Shown here piece after piece: positions 34,417-45,635 of a stretch of 64,000 bases of DNA (positions within the stretch are counted from its first letter, which is position 1; every line of letters begins with the position of its first letter). The translations under genes and the position numbers were made by a program. Below the pieces are notes generated by a model that searched no databases, was not told where the DNA came from, and worked only from the letters and a program-made list of their open reading frames with translations. Source of the stretch: Flexivirga meconopsidis (GTDB taxonomy: Bacteria > Actinomycetota > Actinomycetes > Actinomycetales > Dermatophilaceae); the NCBI RefSeq assembly GCF_026162425.1, contig NZ_JAOBQJ010000003.1, positions 434,001 to 498,000 on the forward strand, given 5' to 3'.

Positions 34417-35414
34417 TCAGTCCTCGTCGTAGGCCGCGAGCAGCTGATCCGCGGCAGCGGTGGCGAGGAGCGTGCCGTCGAGCACGTCCCGACGTACCTG
34501 CTCCCGGATCGCGGCCACGCTGGGGGAGTGCCGCAGCCGTTGCTCGAACTCGTCGCGCACGAGTGCCCACGCGAAGTCGAGTTGCTGCTGCGCCCGCTTC
34601 TCGGCGAGCCCCTGCTCACCGAGCGAATCCCGGTGCCGCACAACGCGATCCCAGACTTCGTCGATGCCCTCTCCGGTGAGCGCTGAGCAGGTCAGCACCG
34701 GCGGGATCCAGTCGTCACCACTGCGCACCAGCCGCAGCGCGGCGAAGAGGTCCTTGGCTGCCGCCGAGGCCTCGACCACCCGGTCGCCGTCGGCCTTGTT
34801 GACCGCCACCACGTCGGCGATCTCCAGGATGCCCTTCTTGATGCCCTGCAGCTGATCGCCGGTGCGGGCGAGGGTGAGGAAGAGGAAGGTGTCGACCATG
34901 CCGGCGACGGTGACCTCGGACTGCCCGACGCCCACGGTCTCCACCAGCACCACGTCGTAGCCCGCGGCCTCCAGCACCGTCATCGCCTGCGCGGTCGCGC
35001 GGGCGACGCCGCCGAGAGTCCCCGCGGAGGGCGACGGCCTGATGAAAGCCCGGGGATCGGCCGCGAGCGTCGCCATCCGGGTCTTGTCGCCGAGCACCGA
35101 CCCGCCGGTGCGCACACTTGACGGGTCGACGGCGAGCACGCCCACCCGGTGACCGGCTGCGGTCAGACGAGCGCCCAACGCTTCGATGAAGGTCGACTTG
35201 CCGACTCCTGGGACTCCCGAAATCCCAACTCGCACAACGCTTCCCGAGCTGCGAGATGCAAGGTCTCCGAGGAGCTCACGGGCCGCACCACGGTGCCTGG
35301 GCAGGGACGACTCGACAAGCGTGATCGCTCGCGAGACCGACGCGCGGTCCCCTCGGCATACGCCGTCGGCCAGTGCGCCGACGTCGACGGCGGGACGAGC
35401 CATCGCAGCGCTGC

Positions 35415-35418
<4 letters not shown>
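34417..35418 (-). CDS. meaB: Methylmalonyl-CoA mutase-associated GTPase
   Basis: 333 residues with a P-loop GVPGVGKS, switch segments [18 protein letters not shown] and ETVGVGQSE, and VNKADGD for guanine recognition. MeaB guards adenosylcobalamin loading of the mutase. GTG 35418 overlaps the mutB stop by 4 bases (GTGA), and an ATG at 35403 is an alternative. Confidence 0.95.
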
Positions 35419-37564
<2,146 letters not shown>

Positions 37565-37568
<4 letters not shown>

Positions 37569-39274
37569 GATCCGAGCTCCTTCCGGACACGGCCCAGGAA
37601 CGCGACGGCGTCAACCCCCACCGCGCAGCTGTCGTCGACATCGAGGTCACCGGGCTTGCCCGCCACGATCACGTATGACGCGCCGGCCGCGCGCAGTGCG
37701 CTGATCGTCTCGGCGCCGGTCTCGGCATACGCCGCGTCGGTGCCGGCGAGGCAGACCACTCGCTCCCCGTCGTATGACGAGACGACCTCGTCCACCGAGC
37801 CCGTCGCTCCGGCCGGTCGCACCTCGACCCCACCCGCAGCGAACAGGTTGGTGGCAAAGGTCGCGCGGGCGGTGTGCGCCGCAATCGGTCCCAACGTTGC
37901 CAGGAAAACCGGTGCGGTCGCTGGTGTTTCGCGCATTGCCTCGTAGTCGGCATCGTAGGCCGAGACCGCCCAGCTGCCCTCGGGCCGCGGACGACGGTCG
38001 GGCAGTTCTTCGCGCTGCTGCGGGAACTCGCTGACCCCGGTGATCGCCAGCTTGCGGGTTGCGACCTGCGTGCGGCGCTCGGCCGCGACGGCGGCGACCC
38101 GCTCGTCGATCGATCCGTCGGCCAGCGCGGCGACAACGCCGCCGGCCGACTCGATGACGCAGAACTCCGCCCAGGCGGCAGCCGCCAGGTCGTGGGTGAA
38201 CGCCTCGATCGCCGGTGCGCCCGCCGCGGGGTCGGCGACCCGTGCCACGTGCGACTCGCTGATCAGTAGGGACGAGACGTTGCGGGCGATGCGCCGACCG
38301 AACGCCTCGGACAAGCCGAGGGCGGCGTCGAACGGCAACACGGTGACCGCGTCCGCGCCGCCGGCGCCGGCGGCGAAGGCGGCGACCGTGCCGCGCAGCA
38401 TGTTCACGTAAGGATCGTGCCGCGTCATCATCGGCCGCGAGGTCACCGCGTGCACGTGCGCGCGGCCGGTCGTACCACTTTCCTTCAGCACCTTCGCCCA
38501 GAGCAGGCGGAGCGCGCGCAGCTTGGCGATCGTCGCAAACTGCTGATCGGTTGCGGCTATGCGGAATTCGACCAGTCGCACCGCGTCGTCGAGCGACCGC
38601 CCCACGCCGGTGAGACTGCGCAGATAGCTAACGCCGCAGGCGACGGCATACGCCAGCTCCTGGGCGTCGGAAGCGCCGCGGTCGTGCACCTTCGTCCCAT
38701 CGGCGGTCAGCCCGATGACACCGCCTGGACTGGCGATCTCGGCGATCTCGGCAGTGATTGCCGGCACGTCGAGACGCGCGCTGATGGGGTCCGCGCCGAG
38801 GCTCGCTCCAGCGGGCGCCGAGCCGTCCGCTGCAGCGAGGAGATCGGCATATGCCCGGGCGGCCGCGACCGGGTCCTCGGGACTGTCCAGCACGATCGGG
38901 GCGACGTCGAGCAGCACGTCGCCGAGTAGCCGGCGCAGGTCGTTGATCGGAATGCCGGTGGGGCCCAAGCGGATCCACAGCGAATTGGCGCCGCCCTCGA
39001 GCTCGCCGAGCACCTGCTCGGGGGTTGCCCGCGGATCGTCGACCAGTGAGCGGATGTCCCAGTCGACCGCGCCGCGACCATCGATCGCCGGATGTCGGGT
39101 CGCCTCGTCCGGGAGGCCGAGCGGGGTGACCTCGACTCCGTCGAGAGTGGTGCGGGTCAGCTTGCGCCATACGGCGTCATCGGGGTCGGTTTCGCCCAGG
39201 CGGCCGGCCTTGCGGAGCACACCGGCGGCAGCGTGCTCCCACTCGCGGCGGCCTGCGGAAGTGTCCGTGCTCAC
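37565..39274 (-). CDS. mutA: Methylmalonyl-CoA mutase, small subunit
   Basis: 569 residues with a degenerate mutase barrel ([20 protein letters not shown]) and a cobalamin-like C-domain lacking DxHxxG, as expected for the non-catalytic subunit. GTG start 39274. First gene of mutA-mutB-meaB, all joined by 4-base overlaps. Confidence 0.95.
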
Positions 39275-39298
39275 CTTCGCACCTTAGCTACGGCAAAT

Positions 39299-39310
39299 AT
39301 TGCATGCAAT
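39299..39310. promoter_or_regulatory. Perfect palindrome at the mutA promoter
   Basis: ATTGCATGCAAT, a 12-bp perfect palindrome in a locally A+T-rich stretch 25-36 bases upstream of the mutA GTG and overlapping a CAATAT -10-like element on the minus strand. The TTGCA half-sites loosely recall TTTGCAAA sites of PrpR/RamB-type regulators. The assignment is speculative. Confidence 0.4.
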
Positions 39311-39357
39311 TTATGTCCGGCATTCGGCCGGAGCGCCCGGGTGCATGCGGTCAGCGG

Positions 39358-40059
39358 TCAGTCGACAGCGAACCCCATGCCGGCCATCAGAAGATCGAGG
39401 TAGGACTCGAAGAACGCCTCCGGGTCCACGATCTCGGAGCCACGGCAGGGCTCGAGCATCAGGAAGCCCACCACTGCTGCCCAGAAGTGCATCGTCAGCT
39501 CATGCGCGATCGGGCTGAGTGGCCCGTCGTCGGCGCGCCACGCCTCGGTGGGATCGTGCAGGCCGGCGGTCGGCTTGCGAGGCGCCAGTTGACCGGTGGC
39601 GATGGCCCGCTCGAGCACCGTGCCCACGAGCAAGCCGGTGGTGATGCGCAGGCCGCACACTCGCTGATCGGCCTGCCACTCGGCGTGGGTCTCGCCATAG
39701 AGCAGGTAGAAGTCGTCCCGTGACTCGTGTGACCACCGGCGGGTCGCCCGGGCCGCGGCTCGGCATTCGGCCTGGTGGTCGCCGGGCGCGCAGGTCTGCA
39801 GCGCCTGGCGCACCCGGGCGGCGAGGGTGGTGTACGCCTCGACCCGCAGTTGGTTCATCAGTGCAACCCGGTCCGGGAAGTGCCGGTAGAAGCTGGTCGC
39901 CGGGACGCCTGCATCGCGACAGACGCCGCGCACCGCGACACCCATGGGCCCGTCATTCCGTAACGCCGTACGCGCCGCAGCCAGAATGGCGCCGCGTACC
40001 TCGTCGCGCCGGGCCGACCGCTGGTCCGTCGCGACCCGTGTCGAGCTCTTGCCTTCCAC
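39358..40059 (-). CDS. TetR family regulator upstream of mutA
   Basis: GTG 40059 has GGAGGGAG at proper spacing and gives 233 residues; the longer frame to 40215 has no family similarity. The N-terminal HTH reads RGAILAAARTALRNDGPMGV, then CRDAGVPATSFYRHFPDRVA. The C-domain resembles TetR_C of WHG type (HESRDDFYLLYGETH). It is on the same strand 83 bases upstream of mutA and could regulate it. Confidence 0.88.
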   Translation of the reverse strand: MEGKSSTRVATDQRSARRDEVRGAILAAARTALRNDGPMGVAVRGVCRDAGVPATSFYRHFPDRVALMNQLRVEAYTTLAARVRQALQTCAPGDHQAECRAAARATRRWSHESRDDFYLLYGETHAEWQADQRVCGLRITTGLLVGTVLERAIATGQLAPRKPTAGLHDPTEAWRADDGPLSPIAHELTMHFWAAVVGFLMLEPCRGSEIVDPEAFFESYLDLLMAGMGFAVD

Positions 40060-40494
40060 GGCGCTCCCTCCCCGTGTCACCAAAACCGTTGCCGTGTAAG
40101 GCAGTCGGGGAGCTTCGGGGATGCGCATGCCGAGTGCGTCATACGGGTCACTGCTGGTGCAGCGACGGAGTCGAGACTGCGACAACCGGGTGAACACCGA
40201 CCTACGCGACCGCATAGTGAGAACAAATCGACCGCAATATGAGATGCGAATTCGTTTCCAGCGTTGCTGAGTACGGTGTTTTCCGCTGTTCTGGTCAAGT
40301 GGTCAGATTTTCCGGTGTCGTCGTCCGAGTCGGCCGTCCAAGCCAACTGGGCGGAAGGCGCGCGTCGACACGCGCAGGCGGCGGTCCTCCGCTTGTCGCA
40401 CTCCGCCCCCATTCGTGGGTCCGCGGTTCACGGGGATGTGTTTCCGCATGCCTCGGCCGATGGCCTGGCGTCATACGAAGGTGGGGTCCATAGA
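40060..40494. other. 435-base gene-free interval with relatively low G+C
   Basis: Separates the divergent tetR and the PIG-L operon. It is more A+T rich than its surroundings (around 40200-40310). Frames are open on the plus strand from 40264 but carry no recognised protein motif. It probably holds the promoter of the three-gene operon; I see no clear terminator or riboswitch. Confidence 0.5.
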
Positions 40495-41412
40495 GTGTTG
40501 TCCGAGGCCAATTACTTGTTGTGCGGTGCGCACGCCATGCTGCTGACCTGCGCCTTCCTCGCGTGGCCGTGGATGGCTCGTCGGCTCCGCCTGCCGCGGA
40601 GCACCTGGGTGCTGTTGCTCACGCTCACCGGTGTCGCTGCCGCGGCCAACATCGCCTGCGCGCTCTTGCTGAACCGTCAGGGCCACTGGCTCGGTGCCGT
40701 GGTGGTGGGCCTGTCGTGCCTGGCCGTCGGGGTGTGGCCCGGGCTCGTCCTGCGACGCATGATTCCGACCGGCGCGGTCTCCGCCGAGCGTCGGGTGCTG
40801 GCGGTCGGCGCGCACCCGGATGATCTCGAACTCGCCTGCGGCGCAACGCTTGCCAAGTTGGTCGACACCGGTCACGAGGTGCACGGGCTGGTGATGAGTC
40901 ACGGACAGCGCGGGGGCCACGGAGAGGTGCGCGGCACTGAGGCTCGCCGTGGTGCCGATGCGATCGGCATGCGCAGCATCGAGGTGCTCGACCTGCCTGA
41001 CACCCAGCTCGCGGAGACCGGGGATGCAATGGTGCGCGCGATCGAGGACGCGGTGCGGCGCTACAACCCCGACATGATCCTGACGCACTCGGCTAACGAC
41101 CATCACCAGGACCACAGCGCCGTCCACCTTGCGACGCTCCGCGCAGCACGGCGGCATTCCTCCATCCTGTGTTACGAATCTCCCTCTGCCACACGCAATT
41201 TCGACCCGAGCGTGTTTGTCGACGTCACCGACCACCTGCCGTCCAAGCTGCACGCGGTCCGGCAGCACCGGGACCAGGCCGGTAAGCCCTACATGACGGG
41301 GGATCGGCTCACGTCGGTCGCGGCCTTCCGTGGTGCGCAGGCGCGCCGGCCACTCGCGGAAGGGTTCGAAGTCGTCCGGTTTGTCGGGCTCGACGGAGAG
41401 GAGATCCGATGA
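40495..41412 (+). CDS. Membrane-anchored PIG-L (LmbE-like) deacetylase
   Basis: GTG 40495 (VLSEANYLL) gives 305 residues; an upstream in-frame ATG at 40264 would add 77 residues of non-domain sequence. Three hydrophobic segments occupy residues about 8-26, 37-58 and 62-82. The PIG-L domain has the zinc-binding AHPDD at 106-110 and HHQDH at 203-207. PIG-L enzymes deacetylate GlcNAc-containing glycans or glycolipids. Its stop overlaps the ATP-grasp start by 4 bases. Deacetylation of a GlcNAc-based product of the downstream GT2 is the natural inference. Confidence 0.88.
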   Translation: MLSEANYLLCGAHAMLLTCAFLAWPWMARRLRLPRSTWVLLLTLTGVAAAANIACALLLNRQGHWLGAVVVGLSCLAVGVWPGLVLRRMIPTGAVSAERRVLAVGAHPDDLELACGATLAKLVDTGHEVHGLVMSHGQRGGHGEVRGTEARRGADAIGMRSIEVLDLPDTQLAETGDAMVRAIEDAVRRYNPDMILTHSANDHHQDHSAVHLATLRAARRHSSILCYESPSATRNFDPSVFVDVTDHLPSKLHAVRQHRDQAGKPYMTGDRLTSVAAFRGAQARRPLAEGFEVVRFVGLDGEEIR

Positions 41413-42305
41413 AGCTACTCGTCACCGGTGCCGGCGGCCCCGCCGGCAGCTCCCTCATCCGACAACTCACCGACCGCGGTCTGCCGGTTGTGGGCGTCGA
41501 CATGCGACCGGTCAGCGAATCGACGGCGCAGGCGACGTATGTCGTGCCGCCGGCGACCGATCCAGCGATGCTCGTGGAGTTGCGGCGGATCATCCGAGCA
41601 GACGGACTGAGCACCCTCATCCCGACGGTCAGTGAGGAGCTGCCCCAGATCGCCGCCGCCCGAGCAGCCTTCGATGACACTCGCGTCGTGGTCGCCGGTC
41701 CCGGTCCGGTCAGCATCGCCAACGACAAGCTCTTCACCGCATGGCATTTGCAGGCGCGCGGGATCAGCGTCCCGCCCTTCGGTGCGTGCGAGGAATTCGT
41801 CGATGCCGCAGCTGCTTTCGAGTGGTTGGGCGGGCCGCTGGTCGTCAAGCCGCGGGTTTCTCGCGGCGGTCGTGACGTGATCGTGGTCGACCGACCGGAG
41901 GACATCGACTGGTCGCAAGTGCCGTCATACAGCTTGGTGCAGCGGTTCGCTCCCGGCACCGAATACTCGCCGGTGGTCTACCGCCCCGAGCCGGGCTCGG
42001 CGGCCCGCGCGATCGTCACCGTCCTGGAGAAGACCGGACTCGCCGCCGGCCGGGTCGGCAACGCCACCCAGGTGCGGCGCCTGCCCGACGGGCAGGAGCC
42101 GGATGTCGCTCGGCTCGCCGTCGCGGCGGTGCGCGCCCTGGGCCTCGTCGGCCCGGTCGATCTTGACATCCGGCGCGCGGAGGACGGCACTCCGCAGGTG
42201 CTCGAGGTGAACGCGCGGTTCGGCGCCAACAGTGCCGCGGTGCCAGAGCTCGTCGACGAGATGCTGGTGGGCGCGGGGTACAGCGGCGCTCGCAGCGCGT
42301 CATGA
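41409..42305 (+). CDS. ATP-grasp ligase (CarB-like)
   Basis: 298 residues. The N-terminal Rossmann-like pre-ATP-grasp region is MKLLVTGAGGPAGSSLIRQL; the ATP-grasp core carries PLVVKPRVSRGGRDVIVV, and the C-terminal metal motif is VLEVNARFGANSA. Such stand-alone ligases form amide or phosphoric-anhydride bonds using ATP. Coupled by 4-base overlaps to PIG-L and GT2 genes, it probably activates or attaches a carboxylate (for example an amino acid) for the same product. The substrate cannot be named. Confidence 0.85.
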   Translation: MKLLVTGAGGPAGSSLIRQLTDRGLPVVGVDMRPVSESTAQATYVVPPATDPAMLVELRRIIRADGLSTLIPTVSEELPQIAAARAAFDDTRVVVAGPGPVSIANDKLFTAWHLQARGISVPPFGACEEFVDAAAAFEWLGGPLVVKPRVSRGGRDVIVVDRPEDIDWSQVPSYSLVQRFAPGTEYSPVVYRPEPGSAARAIVTVLEKTGLAAGRVGNATQVRRLPDGQEPDVARLAVAAVRALGLVGPVDLDIRRAEDGTPQVLEVNARFGANSAAVPELVDEMLVGAGYSGARSAS

Positions 42306-44812
42306 GCCTGCCGGGCGGCGTCACCCACCGGCTCGCGAACGTCGCCCTGTGCGGCGGCTTCGCGCTCGCGGTCTTCGGCATCACAAAGCTGCTCTTCGTC
42401 CCGACTGCGCTTGGCTACGAGGCCGTGCGTGCGGCCCGGCTGCGTCGTCGGCGGGTGCGTTCCGGTGCCGCGGATTACTCACTGCTGGAACGGAATCCGC
42501 TCGTCTCGATCATCGTCCCGTCATACAACGAAGAACCGGTGCTGGGCAACTGCGTGCGCGCGATCCTGGGCGGCGACTACGAGAATCTGGAAATCATCCT
42601 GGTCGATGACGGTTCGACCGACCGGACAGCGGATATCGCCGCCGAACTCGCCGCACAGCATCCGCGGGTGCGGGCGATCAGCCAGGCGAACGCCGGTAAA
42701 GGCGCTGCGTTGAACGCAGGCATCGCGGCGTCGGCCGGTGACGTGCTGATGTTCGTCGATGCGGACGGGATCTTCGCCACGGACACCGTCCGACGGATGC
42801 TCGCCGCGTTCGTGAGTCCGACGGTGGGCGCGGTGTGCGGAGACGACCGCCCGGTCAACCTCGACCGCACTCAGACGCACCTGCTCGCGATCCTCAACCA
42901 CGCAGGCACCGGCATGGTCCGCCGCGCGCTCCATCTCATGGGGTGCTTGCCGATCGTCTCCGGCAATATCGGTGCCTTCCCGCGTCACGTGATCGAGGAG
43001 GTCGGCACGTTCAACACCGAGACGATCGGGGAGGACCTCGAGCTGACCTGGCGGGTGCACCGGGGTGGGTATCGCGTCGCCTTCGAACCTCGCGCCGTGG
43101 TGTATGCCGAAGCGCCGTCCACCATCCGCAACCTGTGGCGTCAGCGCGTGCGGTGGTCGCGAGGACTGTTCCAAACCATGCGAATCCACCGGTCGATGAT
43201 CGGCAACCCGCGTTATGGCACCTTCGGTCCCTACCTCGTCGTCAACACGCTCACGATGATCGTGGCGCCATTGGTGCAATTGGTCGTGCTGGCCTGCCTG
43301 CCGTTCGCCGTCGCCGATGGCACCACGGCGCGGCTCAGCCTGACCACCTGGGCGCTCATCGGCTGGCTCGGGCTGACGACCTCGATCGCCGTGGTGGTCT
43401 TGTCCACGGCTCTCAACGGGTCTTTGCGCGACCTGCGGTTCGCCTGGACCCTGCTGTTGTGGCCGCTGTATTCGACCGGGATGGCGCTGGTCGTGGTCAC
43501 CGGACTGTGGCAGGAGCTGCGCGGGCAGCAAGCGTCCTGGAACAAGATGACCCGCACCGGGGTGGTCAGTGCCACCGCGGTCCGGACACTCGCCGACGGT
43601 GCAGCCGTGCCCGGGGCGACGGCGGGAGCAGCTGCCGGGACCGCTCCTCGCGCCGACGAGCGCGTCGCGCCGCCCAACGTGCGCCACGAACGCACGGCGC
43701 GCTTCGTCAGGTCGCGTGGCCGCCGCAACCGACACCTCGCGCTGGGTATGACGTTCGCGGTGGCAGCGACCGTCGCCCTGTCCGGGACCGCGTGGGCCGC
43801 CATGATCGGTCTGGCTGGTGCCGACCCACTGCCGTCCCGGTCGGCGACGGCACAGAACGGCGTCACGATCAAGAGCGTCGATGTCCTCCCGGATGGGCCG
43901 GTTTCCTTCTGGGACACCGTGGTTGTGTCGTTCGACCTGGACGTCCGGGGCAGTGGCACGGTCTCCTGGCCGAGCTGGCTGCACCTGCAGGAAGGCCGGC
44001 GCACGGTGACCGATGCAAGCGGGTCGCCGGCGGCCGACCTGACCGTCTCGTCGGGCCGGCTGCGGGTGAGCACGACCGGACCGGCCCGGCTGCGCACCCG
44101 GGTCAACCTGGTCGGTTCGGTGGACGGCGCAGCCGGCCCGGTCGGCAACACCCGGATGGTGTTTACCGGCGCGAACGCCGTCAGCACGCCGATCCGGGTG
44201 GTGCGGGGTGAGGCCACCGACCGCACGCGCACGGTGCTGTCCGGCGGCTGGACCGACCCCGCCGTGCAGGACCGCACCGCGGCGTCGGGATCCCTCCAGT
44301 GGAACCTGCAGTCGGCCACGGGCCAAGCGTTACACGCCACGGTGCGATCGGCACCCGGGCACCGAATCGACTGTGCCAGTGTGCGTTTCGACGTCGGTGT
44401 GCCAGTCGGCAGGTATGCAGTCCTTGGGTCGACGCAGCCGCTGTCAGGGTCCACCGCAACGCTCAGCTGCGGATCGGCCGGCCTGGTCCTCAGCAGTTCC
44501 GCGACTGCTGGGAAAGTCGTCCGGGCGACGTTTGCGTCGACGCCTACGAGACGGCAGTCGAGCTATCGGATCTCCGCGTCGGAGCCGGGCCGGCCCCAGG
44601 CGTTGACCGCGCAGGCAAGGGTCGGCCGGTTCGCCGTGCCCGCGACGGCCGGAGACCCCGAGCAAATGTCGGGATCGATTGCGCACCAAAGCGATCGGAC
44701 CGGCGGGGGCGCATCGTCCCTCATGGTGCTCGGCGGGATGATCGCGATGACCGGCGCCGGCTCGGCATACCTTCGGGTGCGCCGATTCACCGCAGCGCGG
44801 CGGACGGGCTGA
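42302..44812 (+). CDS. Processive GT2 glycosyltransferase fused to external adhesin-like domain
   Basis: 836 residues. TM1 is at about 11-37; the GT2 domain (67-300) has VDDGSTD 101-107, DAD 153-155, GED 243-245 and QRVRW 281-285, the D,D,D,QxxRW set of hyaluronan, chitin and poly-GlcNAc synthases. Further membrane helices lie at about 308-336, 345-370 and 380-402. An Ala-rich Arg-containing linker leads to another helix (478-505), and then about 290 residues outside, with two Ig-like beta-rich segments and Cys691/Cys723 that could pair. A last helix at about 805-825 precedes a basic tail. The external region resembles Gram-positive adhesin folds by pattern only. Confidence 0.88.
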   Translation: MSLPGGVTHRLANVALCGGFALAVFGITKLLFVPTALGYEAVRAARLRRRRVRSGAADYSLLERNPLVSIIVPSYNEEPVLGNCVRAILGGDYENLEIILVDDGSTDRTADIAAELAAQHPRVRAISQANAGKGAALNAGIAASAGDVLMFVDADGIFATDTVRRMLAAFVSPTVGAVCGDDRPVNLDRTQTHLLAILNHAGTGMVRRALHLMGCLPIVSGNIGAFPRHVIEEVGTFNTETIGEDLELTWRVHRGGYRVAFEPRAVVYAEAPSTIRNLWRQRVRWSRGLFQTMRIHRSMIGNPRYGTFGPYLVVNTLTMIVAPLVQLVVLACLPFAVADGTTARLSLTTWALIGWLGLTTSIAVVVLSTALNGSLRDLRFAWTLLLWPLYSTGMALVVVTGLWQELRGQQASWNKMTRTGVVSATAVRTLADGAAVPGATAGAAAGTAPRADERVAPPNVRHERTARFVRSRGRRNRHLALGMTFAVAATVALSGTAWAAMIGLAGADPLPSRSATAQNGVTIKSVDVLPDGPVSFWDTVVVSFDLDVRGSGTVSWPSWLHLQEGRRTVTDASGSPAADLTVSSGRLRVSTTGPARLRTRVNLVGSVDGAAGPVGNTRMVFTGANAVSTPIRVVRGEATDRTRTVLSGGWTDPAVQDRTAASGSLQWNLQSATGQALHATVRSAPGHRIDCASVRFDVGVPVGRYAVLGSTQPLSGSTATLSCGSAGLVLSSSATAGKVVRATFASTPTRRQSSYRISASEPGRPQALTAQARVGRFAVPATAGDPEQMSGSIAHQSDRTGGGASSLMVLGGMIAMTGAGSAYLRVRRFTAARRTG

Positions 44813-44814
44813 TG

Positions 44815-44834
44815 CCGGTCGGCTAGTCGACCGG
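44815..44834. terminator. Small stem-loop between convergent GT2 and ABC genes
   Basis: CCGGTCG/CGACCGG arms with a 6-base loop, overlapping the ABC stop codon. Possible weak bidirectional terminator. Confidence 0.35.
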
Positions 44835-45635
44835 GAGCGGGCGCGCCCGACGATGCGGGTCCGGCACCGGCACTGCGGCCAGCAGCGCACGGGTGTAGTC
44901 CTCCTGCGGGTCGGCGTATACCTGCTCCACTCTGCCGGTCTCGACGATCCGGCCCGCACGCATCACCGCGACCCGATCGGCGATGCCACGGACCACCGCC
45001 AGGTCGTGCGACACGATCAGCAGTGCGAGGCCACGGTCCTGTTGCAGCTCGTCCAGCAGCGACAGGATCTGAGCACGGATCGACACGTCGAGCGCCGAGA
45101 CCGGCTCGTCGGCAATGATCATCCGCGGCCCGGTCGCGAGAGCCCTGGCGATGCCGATCCGTTGCCGCTGACCTCCGGAGAACTGGTGGGGGTAGCGATT
45201 GAGCTGCTCCGGCGACAAGCCCACGGACGTGATCAGGGACGCCAGCGTCTTCTCGTCCCTTGGCAGGCCCTGGTTGCGCAGCGGTGCAGCGATGATCCGG
45301 CCCACCGTCTGTCGCGGATTGAGCGAGGTGTACGGGTCCTGGAACACCACCCCCAGCTCGCGGCGCAGCGTGCGCAACCCCCGACCGTGCGCGCGGGTGA
45401 TGTCCTCTCCGTCCCACCGCACGGTGCCCGACGTCGGGTCGAGCAGGCGCAGCGCTATCCGGCTCAACGTCGACTTGCCAGATCCGGATTCGCCTACCAG
45501 GGCGACGGTTTCGCCCGGCTTCACGTCGAGAGTCACCTCATCGACGGCATGGGTGACCGACGGCGGAGCGAACGGCGTGGACCGGCCGCGGAACGTCTTG
45601 CTCACCTGCTCAAGGCTCAGCAAGGGCTCAGACAT
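44823..45635 (-). CDS. Oligopeptide/dipeptide ABC transporter ATPase (OppF/DppF-type)
   Basis: 270 residues: Walker A GESGSGKS, signature FSGGQRQRIGIARAL, Walker B RMIIADEPVSALD, H-loop VSHDL. Its C-terminal tail (GRVEQVYADPQEDYTRALLA) is typical of Opp/Dpp ATPases. It overlaps the upstream ATPase gene by 8 bases and is the last gene of the operon. Confidence 0.93.
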   Translation of the reverse strand: MSEPLLSLEQVSKTFRGRSTPFAPPSVTHAVDEVTLDVKPGETVALVGESGSGKSTLSRIALRLLDPTSGTVRWDGEDITRAHGRGLRTLRRELGVVFQDPYTSLNPRQTVGRIIAAPLRNQGLPRDEKTLASLITSVGLSPEQLNRYPHQFSGGQRQRIGIARALATGPRMIIADEPVSALDVSIRAQILSLLDELQQDRGLALLIVSHDLAVVRGIADRVAVMRAGRIVETGRVEQVYADPQEDYTRALLAAVPVPDPHRRARPLPVD

